A DNA stretch of 64,000 nt, taken from positions 16,384-80,383 of the forward strand of contig CBDUYN010000024.1 of the NCBI GenBank assembly GCA_965371445.1, written 5' to 3'. The DNA is from DASWIG01 sp965371445 (lineage in GTDB: Bacteria > Acidobacteriota > Thermoanaerobaculia > Multivoradales > J023). Shown here in pieces: positions 16,347 to 25,630 of this stretch. Position numbers and translations under genes: made by a program. Under the pieces are notes generated by a model. That model did no database searches. It saw only the letters and a list, made by a program, of their open reading frames with translations, and was not told where the DNA came from. The stretch's first letter is position 1, and every line of letters starts with the position of its first letter.

Positions 16347-17211
16347 GCCGTTAGACTATATGCCCTTGGCGCAAATTGCAAGCCCTGAAGCGATAAATCT
16401 CGTCGCCGGCCGCCTGAAGGCGGCCGCCGCCAGGACGGCGCGAACCTCGCTCAGGTCCCCGAGGCCCGCCGGAGAACGACACAGCAAGGATCCGGGAAGC
16501 GCGGCGGTAGCGGCGGCGCAGGCAATCTTGGAGTCGCGCGGCTCGGCGCCACGCCTGTATCGTAATTCGCTCGTCTTCCTTGCTTTGCGAGGCGGGCGCG
16601 CCGGCTGAGCTCGCGGCGCTCCTGGTCGACCTCGGCGCCGTCGCCCCGGACGCCCTGGCCGACCTCCTCCTCGGCGACGAGAACGACGCAGGTGGAGGCC
16701 GTCCTCGCGACGCTTCCGCCCGAGGCGGCGGTCCACACGGCGATCCGCTTGTCGCGGGCCTCCGGCGCTGGAGTCCACGGCCGTCTCTGCTGCGCGGTAC
16801 GAGGTGTCCTCTTCTTTGTCGCTCTTCTCTTCTCCGCGATGCCACGAAGCGGGACCGGCCGGAAATGTCAGGGATTACCCTCATGACTCGCCCCGAGAGG
16901 GCGATTCAGGACGCCAAAATCGGCCGATCGCGGCACAATCGGTCGATAAAAACGTTTTTGCCGAACGATTGTGCCGCCGGGACGTGATTCAGGCACCCTC
17001 CAACGGACCAATGTGCCGCGTTTTGCCGATTTGGGCGCCAAAATCCCGAGAATTCGTCGGAATCAGGTGGCCTATTCATGATTTCCCCGGGAAACACGAG
17101 GTCTGTTGTCGAATCCTGTGAGGGAAACCGGGGAGTCCCAGGTGCCTGGAATGGGCTTTCATGAGGGAGCGGGAGCTTCATCCTCAGGGTCGACCAACTA
17201 GGAGCGCAGCC
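16347..17211. other. 865-bp region without a confident gene
   Basis: Several GC-driven frames cross here (for example 16580-16987 plus and 16451-16738 minus), but none has a good start signal, conserved look or sensible composition. The minus frame contains AVWTAASGGSVARTASTCVV, which may be a decayed gene. The right part (16912-17100) is AT-richer and holds a long imperfect palindrome listed separately. Confidence 0.45.
16912..17040. repeat. nested imperfect inverted repeat
   Basis: GCGGCACAATCG at 16932-16943 is inverted as CGATTGTGCCGC at 16967-16978. A larger arm of about 28 bp starting CGCCAAAATCGG near 16912 is matched in inverted form by the segment ending about 17040 (TGTGCCGCGTTTTGCC...). 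One sequence thus occurs in both orientations within 130 bp, as in REP/BIME or MITE elements. Confidence 0.5.
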
Positions 17212-19584
17212 CTAACCCGTGACCCTCCGAAGCAGGCCCTCCCCGGCGCGGCAAACCTCGCCCGACGCCACAAGCCGTCCCACCGCCTCTTGCAACGCCG
17301 TCAAAATCCTGCCGCCACGACGCAACCGCGCGAACGCCAACCCGATGCTCTCCTGCGCCCAATAGGCCGCATCCTGGACCGCCTCGTCCTCGGCGACGGC
17401 TTCCTCGGTGTCGAGCACCGAGAGGACGGCCATCTCCCAGAGACCCTCGCTGTACTCTGCGGGATCCGCGAGCACCGCGCGGACGTAACCCCGCCGCGGA
17501 CGATCGAAGAGCTTACGGCGCACACCCCGACGGATCGCGTCGTCGATCGCGCGGGCGAGCTTGCCGTCGCGGCGGAAGCGCTTGAAGGTGACGAGGCCGT
17601 CGGAGCGGAGGGTCTCGGCGACGGTGCGGAGGGCGTCGAGGAGGGGGAGGGGGCCCTCGCCGAGGAGGGTATCGTGAATGATATTTACCCGGATATCTGC
17701 GTCAACGTCGGAAAAAGCTGCTGTACCTGCGTCACTCAGGCTTGAGAGCTTTCCTTCGGCAGCCTGAGTAGATCTTTCCGGCCTAGCTGAATTGAGTCGA
17801 CTCTGATGGGCCCTAGGCTCCAGCGTGGAGTTCTCTGAGCCCACTTCCGCCGACATAGAGGTAGAACTTAAACGCCAAGCTTCTGCCGTCATTTCGGCAA
17901 GGGCTACTTGGCGTGCCGCAGAGGATCTCTCCAAGGAAGACCGAAGATCCTCGCAAAGAGAGTTCAGCGCGTCTAGGATCTTAACAATCCTTCGCTGCTC
18001 GCCAGTTGGCGGTATCGGTATCAACACATTGCGTAACTTGGTGCCATTGAAATTCGCCTGCCCTGTCTGCTGTGTTACTCCCGGCCCTAGCTGCTCTTGA
18101 CGAAAAAATAATGTCTGCAAGTAGTAGTTTACGTACCTTGAAATGTCGCGGCTTGAGCATAAGCGTACGCGTATGAGGTAAGACGCGAACGAGTACTCGT
18201 TGTCGGCCTCTTCATAGACCCCAGCCTTTCCGACCAGCTCGTAACTATTCGTGCGATTGAACAAAATATCGCCTTTAGAGAGGAGCAATCTTGAGACTCC
18301 TTCCGTGTTCCGCGGTATGTACTTCAAGTTTCTTAAATCGAGAGATCCCTTCTGTATGTTGCTCATTCTTAGCGTCGGTATGCCCTCGACTTCCTCATGT
18401 GCTTTCTGTGACGTTCCGTAGTCGACCGAGAGGGCGATGTCATCGAGACGTGCCCACTTCCAGCTAGCTGGAATTGAGAAGGGTTCTTGGATGGTCCGGC
18501 CTGCGCCGTCGGCGACTCTTTTCAGAGGCCGCTGGCCTCCTTCTGCCTTTGCAGCCTTGCAAGTTGCAAGAAAGGAAGCTGCGGACCCGTCCGCCGGGTC
18601 TCGGTGAGTCAGTTTGCCCTTTATGCCAAGATCAAATGCGGCTTTCCGCAATTTCTCGACGTTCTTCGGATCCGAGTAGAGCAAATCGAAGTGATCGCAG
18701 ATGCGCTGCCAGTGCTCGGCGAGTTCGTCCGGGTTCTCGGCGTTGACGAGGGCTTCTAGGGAGGCGGTGTTGAAGCGTGTGCAGGCTCTGCGGCATTCGT
18801 CCTGTTTCTCCTCCAGGTCGTCGCAAAAAGCCATGAGTTCATTTACTTTGGCGACGATATTTTGCTGCTCGGAAAGTGAAGGAAGCGGGAGAGGGAAATC
18901 GCGAAGTCGAGACATGCTTAGCCCCTCCCTTGATATCCCCACTTGCATATCCATGATCCGGCCCTGCGAATACGGAGAAACTAGATACAGATGCAGGAAA
19001 TGTCTAAGCTCCGGAATAACTGGTCTAACAATCGCCACATGTTGACTTACATTTGCTTCGTCGAAGTTGGCGGGCACTAAGGCGCTACGGCCAATTGAAG
19101 CACCCGTAATATTTAGCAAGACATCTCCGTCGCGAACGCAGGTCGCAGCCATTTTTTCGTGTATTTCGCGTGGTATCCTGGCGATACCAGCTGATCGTAG
19201 CCCGTTGTTCCATACGTTTTGAGATCTTATGAACTTCACCCCTTCCGAAACGTAAGCAGTCTTTCCTCCAAGAGGGGTGCTCCCTGCACCGAGCTTGGAG
19301 GTCACCTCCTCGACCGTGGTCCAGCACCAGGTGACGGGACATGGGAAGGCTGGTTGGACAGCAGGCTTTTCTGTCTGGAATTTTTTTGCCTGTTTCTTGG
19401 AGACAAAGGCACGTCGTCGAGTCCTCACCTCTTCGAGGAGCTTCTTGGCGGAATCGGCCGCATCTACTGGTGGCAATAGTCTGCCTTGCACGGCAAGCTG
19501 AAGAATCAAGTCTCGCAACCGCCGAACGCCACTTGGCGCCTCAGCGATTGTCTCGAAATTCCGGTTGAGCAGTTGAGCGTCCAT
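17212..19584 (-). CDS. hsdS: type I restriction specificity subunit with extra C-terminal domain
   Basis: 790 residues; the ATG at 19582-19584 overlaps the hsdM stop (TGATG). After an N-terminal helical part, target-recognition domain 1 spans about 75-245 (PVTWCWTTVEEV...LPSLSEQQNIVAKV) and domain 2 about 340-555 (IPASWKWARLDD...IPIPPTGEQRRIVKIL). Each is followed by a conserved coiled coil. After about residue 615 an additional 170-residue helical region (PLPLLDALRTVAETLRSDGL then TFKRFRRDGKLARAIDDAI, and PRRGYVRAVL) looks winged-helix-like and is not part of ordinary HsdS (about 400-600 aa). The recognition domains have clearly lower GC than neighbours, as expected for exchanged specificity modules. 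Confidence 0.92.
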   Translation of the reverse strand: MDAQLLNRNFETIAEAPSGVRRLRDLILQLAVQGRLLPPVDAADSAKKLLEEVRTRRRAFVSKKQAKKFQTEKPAVQPAFPCPVTWCWTTVEEVTSKLGAGSTPLGGKTAYVSEGVKFIRSQNVWNNGLRSAGIARIPREIHEKMAATCVRDGDVLLNITGASIGRSALVPANFDEANVSQHVAIVRPVIPELRHFLHLYLVSPYSQGRIMDMQVGISREGLSMSRLRDFPLPLPSLSEQQNIVAKVNELMAFCDDLEEKQDECRRACTRFNTASLEALVNAENPDELAEHWQRICDHFDLLYSDPKNVEKLRKAAFDLGIKGKLTHRDPADGSAASFLATCKAAKAEGGQRPLKRVADGAGRTIQEPFSIPASWKWARLDDIALSVDYGTSQKAHEEVEGIPTLRMSNIQKGSLDLRNLKYIPRNTEGVSRLLLSKGDILFNRTNSYELVGKAGVYEEADNEYSFASYLIRVRLCSSRDISRYVNYYLQTLFFRQEQLGPGVTQQTGQANFNGTKLRNVLIPIPPTGEQRRIVKILDALNSLCEDLRSSLERSSAARQVALAEMTAEAWRLSSTSMSAEVGSENSTLEPRAHQSRLNSARPERSTQAAEGKLSSLSDAGTAAFSDVDADIRVNIIHDTLLGEGPLPLLDALRTVAETLRSDGLVTFKRFRRDGKLARAIDDAIRRGVRRKLFDRPRRGYVRAVLADPAEYSEGLWEMAVLSVLDTEEAVAEDEAVQDAAYWAQESIGLAFARLRRGGRILTALQEAVGRLVASGEVCRAGEGLLRRVTG

Positions 19585-21023
19585 CACCCTACGCTCAGCG
19601 CTTCCGTCAGACTCGCCTTCAGCTTCTCGCGGATCTCCGCCGCTTCGGCTGCCGCTTGCTGGTAAAACGCCAACAGCTCGTCTGGATCTCCAGGGCCGTC
19701 GTCCGCCGCATGCGGGTTCTTGACGTCGAGATCGTAACCGCTCTCGGCGATGTCGCTGGCTCGGCCACTCCATGCGTGCTCGCCCGCACGACGTCGGCTC
19801 CACCACTTCTTCTCCGGTTCGAATTCCTCGATCCGCAACGGCTTCGTCTTCGAATACGACTTGTACCCCTCCGGGTAGGGATGCTCGTAGTACCAAACCT
19901 CCTTCGTCGGTCGACCCTTGGTGAAAAAGAGCAGGTTCGTCTTGATTCCCGTATAAGGGCTGAAGACCCCGTTGGGCAAGCGGACGATCGTGTGAAGGTC
20001 GCACTCGGTGAGGAGCTTCTCCTTGATCCGCGTCTTCGCTCCCTCTCCGAAGAGGGTCCCGTCAGGCAGGACGATCGCCGCGCGGCCGCCGGGCTTCAAG
20101 ACGTGCATGATCAGGAGAAGAAAGAGGTCCGCCGTCTCCCGCGTCCGGAACTTGGCCGGGAAGTTGAGCTCGATGCCGTCTTCCTCCATGCCGCCGAAGG
20201 GCGGATTGGTGACCACGACGTCAACACGATCGCGCGACCCGTAGTCGCGCAGTGGACGCGCCAGGGTGTTGTCGTGGCGGATGAACGACGGCACCTCCAT
20301 CTCGTGGAGCAGCATATTGGTCACGGAGAGCAGGTGCGGCAGGGCCTTTTTCTCGACGCCGCGAATCGAGCGCTGAAGCGTCTCCTCGTCGGCGACTCTT
20401 TTGACGTACTTCGAGCGGACGTGCTCGATCGCACAGGTGAGAAACCCTCCCGTGCCACAGGCCGGGTCGAGGACGACCTCGCCGAGCTTCGGGTCGACCA
20501 TGTCGACCATGAACTGGGTGACGGCCCGGGGCGTGTAGTACTCGCCGGCGTTGCCGGCGCTTCTGAGGTCGGAGAGGATCTTCTCGTAGATGTCGCCGAA
20601 CTGGTGGCGGTCGCTCGCCCGGTTGAAGTCGATCTCGCCGAGCTTGTTGATCACCTGACGCATCAGCTGGCCCGACTTCATGTAGTTATAGGCATCCTCG
20701 AACGCGGCACGGACGACGCCCGCCGCGAGGTTCTTGCCGACTGGAAGGTCCTTCAGGGACTTGAAGAGCCGGTTGTCGACGAAGTCGAGGAGCTCTTCGC
20801 CGGTCAGGCCCTCGTCGTCCTTGGCCCAGTTGCGCCAGCGAAGCGGCTCGGGGATGGGCGAGCGGTAGTTGTCGTCGAGGAGCTCGCGCTCGGCCTCCTT
20901 TTCGTCGAAGATCTTCAAAAAGAGCATCCAGACGAGTTGGCTGATGCGCTGGGCGTCGCCGTCGAGGCCGGCGTCCTTGCGCATGATGTCCTGGATCGTC
21001 TTGACGGTGGTCGAAAGCGACAT
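19584..21023 (-). CDS. hsdM: type I DNA methyltransferase subunit M
   Basis: 479 residues. With HsdS it methylates adenine N6 in the recognition site and protects host DNA. The N-terminal helical HsdM_N domain is followed by the methyltransferase with SAM motif I DPACGTGGFLT and catalytic motif IV TNPPFGG. YTPRAVTQFMVDMVDPKLGE and LNFPAKFRTRETADLFLLLIM are characteristic of HsdM. It begins 36 nt after hsdR ends and overlaps hsdS by 1 nt. Confidence 0.96.
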   Translation of the reverse strand: MSLSTTVKTIQDIMRKDAGLDGDAQRISQLVWMLFLKIFDEKEAERELLDDNYRSPIPEPLRWRNWAKDDEGLTGEELLDFVDNRLFKSLKDLPVGKNLAAGVVRAAFEDAYNYMKSGQLMRQVINKLGEIDFNRASDRHQFGDIYEKILSDLRSAGNAGEYYTPRAVTQFMVDMVDPKLGEVVLDPACGTGGFLTCAIEHVRSKYVKRVADEETLQRSIRGVEKKALPHLLSVTNMLLHEMEVPSFIRHDNTLARPLRDYGSRDRVDVVVTNPPFGGMEEDGIELNFPAKFRTRETADLFLLLIMHVLKPGGRAAIVLPDGTLFGEGAKTRIKEKLLTECDLHTIVRLPNGVFSPYTGIKTNLLFFTKGRPTKEVWYYEHPYPEGYKSYSKTKPLRIEEFEPEKKWWSRRRAGEHAWSGRASDIAESGYDLDVKNPHAADDGPGDPDELLAFYQQAAAEAAEIREKLKASLTEALSVG

Positions 21024-21059
21024 GTGGGTGGCTCCGTCGTCCGTGAGGGGTTTCTGAGG

Positions 21060-23342
21060 TCAGGCGACGTCGAAGAGGGCGTCCTGGAGGCTCTTGACGG
21101 CGTCCTGGTAGCCCTCCTTGCCGCCGAAGCGCTCGACGATCTCGTGCGGGGTTCCGAGCTCGTTGAGAGGCCTGAGCTTCAGGACCTGCATGCTGTCGAG
21201 GTCCTCGACGCCTTCGTCGGCGTACTTGTCGAGGAGGGCTTCGAGGACGGCTCGGGCGGCGTCGCCGTAGCGGGTGAAGTAGCTGCGCTTGCGGACGCTC
21301 TCGGCCCGCTCACGCCGGGTCAGGGGCGGCTGGTCGAAGGCGACGTGGCAGATGATGTCGAAGGGTCCGCAGTTGCGGTCGACCTCGATGGCCAGGTCTT
21401 CGAAGACGACACCGTGGTCCTCGAGCTCCTCGACGATCGCCTTCTTGCGCTCGGCCGCGGACCACCGGCGAAGGAACTCGTCGAGGGAGCCGAATTCCTG
21501 GCGCACGGTCTTGCGGGTGTAGTCGCGTAGGGTCTCGGTGATGAGGCGGCCCTTGCCGTCGAGGTATTGGGTCCGTTCCGAGACGACGTCAACGGTGACG
21601 TCCTCGACGCGGTAGCGCTGCCGCTCGCGGTCCTCGGGCGGTTCGATCGGATCGCCGGGTCGTGGGTCGTAGATCGAGATGGGGTCGCCGTCGAAGTCGG
21701 GGTCGGCGAAGCGGTCGGTGGCCCGCTTGAAGTCCATGATGGTGAAGAAGAGCTTGCTGTATTCCTCGCGGATGCGGGTGCCGCGTCCGATGATCTGCTT
21801 GAACTCGGTGGTCGACTCGATACGCCGGTCGAGGACGATGAGCTTGACGGTCTGGGTGTCGACGCCGGTGGCCAGGAGCCGCGAGGTGGTGACGACGACG
21901 GGATAGAGCTCCTCGGGAGTGCAGAAGGTCTCGACCTCGGCCTTGCCTTCGGCGTTGTCGCCGGTCATGCGCATGACGTAGCGGCGGTCGGTGGCGGCGA
22001 GCTCGATGTTCTCGTTGACGAGGGCCTGGCGCATGCGTTCGGCGTGGTCGATGTCCTCGCAGAAGACGATGGTCTTGTCGAAGCGGTTCGTGGCGCGGAG
22101 ATATTCGGTGACCTTCTTGGCGACGAGCTGCGTGCGCTGGTCGAGGACGAGCTGGCGATCGAAATCACGCTGGTTGTAGACGCGGTCCTCGATCTCCCGT
22201 CCGTATTTGTCGAGCTTGCCGGCCTCGGGTCGCCAACCTTCGAGGTCGCGGTCGAAGTCGAGGCGGATGACCTTGTAGGGGGCGAGGTAGCCGTCTTCAA
22301 TGCCTTGCCTCAGGGAGTAGGTGTAGACGGGCTCGCCGAAGTAGGCGATGTTCGAGACGTCGCGGGTTTCTCTCGGCGTGGCGGTGAGGCCCACGTGGAC
22401 GGCGCTTTGAAAGTAGTCGAGGATCTCGCGCCAGGCAGAGGCCTCGTCGGCGCTGCCGCGGTGGCACTCGTCGATGACGACGAGGTCAAAGAAGCCGGGG
22501 GAGAACTGCTTGTAGACGTTCTTGACTTCTTCGACGCCACTGATTGCCTGGTAGAGCGCCAGATAGACCTCATAGGACTTATCGGCTTTGCGCTGGGTGA
22601 CCTTGGTCATGACGCCGCCGAAGGGTCTGAAATCGTTGTTGCGGGTCTGGTCGGCGAGGGCGTTGCGGTCGATGAGGAAGAGGGTGCGCTTGGCGAGCCC
22701 TGCTTTTCTGAGGCGCCAGATGGTCTGGAAAGCGACCAGGGTCTTGCCGGTGCCGGTAGCCATGACGAGAAGCGCCCGCCGGTCACCGCGGGCCACCGCC
22801 TCGACGACGGCGTTGACGGCGTTGACCTGGTAGTAGCGGAGCCGCCGGGCGGGATCGGAGTAGTAGTCCTGAGTGACGGTGGGGAGGGTCTCGTCGCCAA
22901 GGCCGCGCCAGGCTCGGTAGCGCCGCCAGAGCTCGTCGGGGCTCGGAAAGGCGCCGAGGGGGATCTCGCGCTCGACGGTATCGCTGCTCTGCGCCGTGCG
23001 GTCGTGCTCGAGGAAGGCGTCGCCGTTCGTGCTGTAGACGAAGGGGACGTCGAGCATCTCGCCGTAGTCGAGCGCTTGCTGCATGCCGGAGCCGACGCTG
23101 TGCTCGTTGTCCTTGGCCTCGACGACGGCGAGCGGCAGGTTCTCCTTGTAGTAGAGGACGTAGTCGGCCTGCCGGTAGGGGCGCCGCGACGCCATGCGCC
23201 CGCGGACGAGGACGCGTCCGGCGGTGAGGCGGACCTCGCGACCGATCTGGATCTCGCCGTCCCAGCCAGCGTCGGCGAGGGCCGGGGTGACGACCTGGTC
23301 GCAGAGCTCTCTTTCGCTGAGTGGCTTCTTGTTGACCGCCAT
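21060..23342 (-). CDS. hsdR: type I restriction subunit R
   Basis: 760 residues from ATG 23342 (MAVNKKPLSERELCD); the frame extends upstream but the family begins here. It translocates and cuts unmethylated DNA. The N-terminal nuclease shows ADYVLYYKENLPLAVVEAKD (PD-(D/E)XK pattern). The SF2 motor shows MATGTGKT (Walker A), DECHRGS (DEAH-like) and GLTATP, and the second RecA domain shows IGRGTR. The C-terminal part (FGSLDEFLRRWSAAERKKAI) resembles the EcoEI_R_C domain. No break is seen, so the R, M and S genes all look functional. Confidence 0.96.
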   Translation of the reverse strand: MAVNKKPLSERELCDQVVTPALADAGWDGEIQIGREVRLTAGRVLVRGRMASRRPYRQADYVLYYKENLPLAVVEAKDNEHSVGSGMQQALDYGEMLDVPFVYSTNGDAFLEHDRTAQSSDTVEREIPLGAFPSPDELWRRYRAWRGLGDETLPTVTQDYYSDPARRLRYYQVNAVNAVVEAVARGDRRALLVMATGTGKTLVAFQTIWRLRKAGLAKRTLFLIDRNALADQTRNNDFRPFGGVMTKVTQRKADKSYEVYLALYQAISGVEEVKNVYKQFSPGFFDLVVIDECHRGSADEASAWREILDYFQSAVHVGLTATPRETRDVSNIAYFGEPVYTYSLRQGIEDGYLAPYKVIRLDFDRDLEGWRPEAGKLDKYGREIEDRVYNQRDFDRQLVLDQRTQLVAKKVTEYLRATNRFDKTIVFCEDIDHAERMRQALVNENIELAATDRRYVMRMTGDNAEGKAEVETFCTPEELYPVVVTTSRLLATGVDTQTVKLIVLDRRIESTTEFKQIIGRGTRIREEYSKLFFTIMDFKRATDRFADPDFDGDPISIYDPRPGDPIEPPEDRERQRYRVEDVTVDVVSERTQYLDGKGRLITETLRDYTRKTVRQEFGSLDEFLRRWSAAERKKAIVEELEDHGVVFEDLAIEVDRNCGPFDIICHVAFDQPPLTRRERAESVRKRSYFTRYGDAARAVLEALLDKYADEGVEDLDSMQVLKLRPLNELGTPHEIVERFGGKEGYQDAVKSLQDALFDVA

Positions 23343-23476
23343 CTGGTCCCTACCCGACGTTTGCCCTCGGAATCTACCACGGGAGCCCGGCCCTTGCGGT
23401 TCGTCAGTCTCCTGAGGCCGGGGCGACGGCACCGAGTCTCGGCCTCTCGGCCGTCGGGCTGGTATCCTTCCGGACG

Positions 23477-23956
23477 ATGAAAGCACTCAGCCTGCGGCAG
23501 CCCTGGGCCTGGTGCGTCGTCCACGGGGACAAACGGATCGAGAACCGGTCCTGGAGATACCTGCCGCGCTACCGCGGTCCGCTCTTTCTCCACGCCTCGA
23601 CCTGGTGGCGCGAGGGCGAGGCCCACCGGGACCTGCGCGCCCTCGCCGCCAAAGGCCTCCTCGACGACGAGACGGCGGTGCTTGAGAGCGCGCGCGACGA
23701 GCGCGGCGGACTCGTCGGCCTCGTTACCGTGGTCGACGCCGACTGGAACGGCGAGCGTCCTACGGATCCGTGGGCCCGTCCCGGAGCGGTGGGGATCCGG
23801 CTCGCCGCCGTCGAGGCGCTGGAGTTGGTCCCCTGCCGCGGACGCCTCGGTCTTTTCGAGCCCACCTTCGAGGATCCCGGAGACGCCGCGCGGGTCGCCG
23901 AGATCTGGCGGCGCTACCTGGCAAGAGCTTCGGAGGTGCGTGACATCTCAAAATGA
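23477..23956 (+). CDS. ASCH-domain protein
   Basis: 159 residues. The N-terminus MKALSLRQPWAWCVVHGDKR, then IENRSWRYLPRYRGPLFLHAS, is the signature of ASCH domains, a PUA-like beta-barrel family thought to bind RNA or modified nucleotides. It is divergent from hsdR with 134 bp between. TATCCT at 23462-23467 could be a -10 box placing transcription start at or near the ATG, so the mRNA may be nearly leaderless. Its proximity to the RM system is suggestive only. Confidence 0.85.
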   Translation: MKALSLRQPWAWCVVHGDKRIENRSWRYLPRYRGPLFLHASTWWREGEAHRDLRALAAKGLLDDETAVLESARDERGGLVGLVTVVDADWNGERPTDPWARPGAVGIRLAAVEALELVPCRGRLGLFEPTFEDPGDAARVAEIWRRYLARASEVRDISK

Positions 23957-24611
23957 GGGCGATCGTGTCGCGGCAAAGACGCGGCGGTTGAGCCGCCGCG
24001 AAGACAAGGCCGAGGCCGGGCGGCGATCCGCCTGCCACACCGACTCTCCGTGGCCGGCCATCCACCGTCCGAGGCTCCGTTCGAGGCTCTCGGGTCCTGG
24101 GCCCGGGCGGCGATCCGCTTGCCACCCGGAAGGACCTGGGTCGACTCGGCTAGGGGAGCCGGATCTGGTGCTCCGCGAAAGCTGGAGCGAAGCCGTCGGG
24201 CTACGGAAGAGTAGTTGCCGACCGCATCTCGATACCACCGGACCCTACGGTGCGCGCGCCGCAGCTCTATCCCGACCTGGAGGCGACTTTAGTCGTCTTT
24301 TCATCTATAGCACGGGTCTTTAGGCCCGTTGCGGAGGTCGGGACCGTCACGCCGATTCCCTCCAGGATGCCCGTCAAGCCGAGCGCTGCCGTTTTCCGGG
24401 GATAAATCCCCGGGCTACATTTTAAAGGACGCCCTACGGGCTTACCGGCTAAAGCCGGAAGATCCCAATGGATGCCGTCGCGGGCGAGCGTTCCATGTCG
24501 TCCAGAGCCAAGCTCCGTCGCCAAATTTGCCGCTACAGCAAGAAACTCGGCGACGTTGGCCAGTCCACACCCTTAATTCCTGGTCGGTAAAATGTCCCAT
24601 GGGTATTTTCT
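23957..24611. other. repeat-rich intergenic region
   Basis: No credible gene. It contains a 21-bp direct repeat (24018-24038 and 24105-24125, one mismatch, GGGCGGCGATCCGCYTGCCAC) and a block of small hairpins at about 24281-24465. The tandem array starts immediately after. Confidence 0.5.
24281..24465. repeat. cluster of REP-like hairpins
   Basis: Consecutive short stems with A/T-rich loops are visible: GCGAC-TTTA-GTCGT, ACGGG-TCTTTAGG-CCCGT, CCGGGGAT-AA-ATCCCCGG, and CCGGC-TAAA-GCCGG. This is the look of dispersed extragenic palindromes seen in Acidobacteria and Planctomycetes. None is clearly a terminator. Confidence 0.5.
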
Positions 24612-25030
24612 GAGACCCTCTCCCGGGTCCCGGAAATGCCATCCCGATTTTCCAGGTCCCTTTCCCGGGTCCCGGAAATGCCATCCCGATTTTTCAGGTC
24701 CCTTTCCCGGGTCCCGGAAATGCCACCCGGATTTTTCAGGTCCCTTCCCGGGTCCCGGAAATGCCACCCGGATTTTTCAGGTCCCCTTCCCGGGTCCCGG
24801 AAATGCCATCCGGATTTTTCAGGTCCCCTTCCCGGGTCCCGGAAATGCCACCTGGATTTTTCAGGTCCCCTTCCCGGGTCCCGGAAACGCCACCCGGATT
24901 TCTCAGGTCCCTTCCCGGGTCCCGGAAACGCCACCCGGATTTTTCAGGTCCCCTTCCCGGGTAGAGGGAACGCCACCCGAAAAGCTCGTCCCCTCCTCCC
25001 GGGTCCCAGGGACGGCACCCGAAAAGCCCC
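24612..25030. repeat. ten-copy 41/42-bp tandem array
   Basis: The core CCCGGGTCCCGGAAATGCC recurs with CCCGGG starting at 24622, 24664, 24706, 24747, 24789, 24831, 24873, 24914, 24956 and 24998, that is every 41 or 42 bp. The remaining unit is ACCCGGATTTTTCAGGTCCC. The middle copies are nearly identical, while the last two are diverged. There are no unique spacers, so it is not CRISPR. Because 41- and 42-bp units are mixed, no reading frame is kept across the array. Confidence 0.9.
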
Positions 25031-25034
25031 CGGT

Positions 25035-25207
<173 letters not shown>

Positions 25208-25208
<1 letters not shown>

Positions 25209-25259
25209 GTGGAAATCTACCACGCTCGCGGCCGGCTCTACGTGAAGGGGTCCAAGATC
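25208..25259. repeat. 52-bp island-edge repeat, copy B
   Basis: Partner of 12915-12966, in the same orientation. It joins the pyrG remnant to the 3' end of the intact vapC. Confidence 0.75.
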
Positions 25260-25630
25260 AGAATTCCGCAATCTTCGAAGTCCCGGACGTTGCGCGTGAC
25301 CAGCGTCAGCCCATGGACGCTGGCTGTCGCCGCGATCATCATGTCGGCCTGAGTGCGATCTTTGCCCTTCGCCTGCAACCGCCCCCGAAGCTGCCCCGAG
25401 ACCCTCGCGACCTCGACGGTGACCGGGAAGATCTCGCAGCGCTCCTCGAAGAAGCGGTCGAACCAGGCCGCGATCCGCGGTATCGGGTTACAGGCCAGCC
25501 CATACAGGATCTCGTCGAGCGTCACGACCGAGATCGCCACCGCGGACATTCCCTCCATCCAGGCCAGGACGCCGCTGTTCGGCTCGCGACGGGTCAGCTC
25601 ACTGAGGACGGTGGTGTCGCAGAGATGCAT
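25238..25630 (-). CDS. vapC: VapC-type PIN-domain toxin
   Basis: 130 residues, normal for VapC. The PIN acidic residues are visible: D5 (LCDTTVLSEL), E40 (TLDEILYG), D96 (TQADMMIA) and D117 after TRN. PIN toxins cleave tRNA or rRNA when freed from their antitoxin. The start lies inside the antitoxin gene (32-nt overlap), so the two are translated together. It appears intact. A relic of a similar gene's 3' end lies at the other edge of the island. Confidence 0.93.
   Translation of the reverse strand: MHLCDTTVLSELTRREPNSGVLAWMEGMSAVAISVVTLDEILYGLACNPIPRIAAWFDRFFEERCEIFPVTVEVARVSGQLRGRLQAKGKDRTQADMMIAATASVHGLTLVTRNVRDFEDCGILILDPFT

Noticed and set aside
16580..16987. plus-strand gene in the empty region beside hsdS
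   Set aside because: No ribosome binding site, a basic and Arg/Gly-rich tail typical of non-coding GC-rich DNA, and no recognisable fold; a competing minus frame is equally (un)convincing.
24612..25030. CRISPR array or repetitive structural protein
   Set aside because: There are no unique spacers between repeats and no cas genes; unit lengths of 41 and 42 bp break every reading frame.
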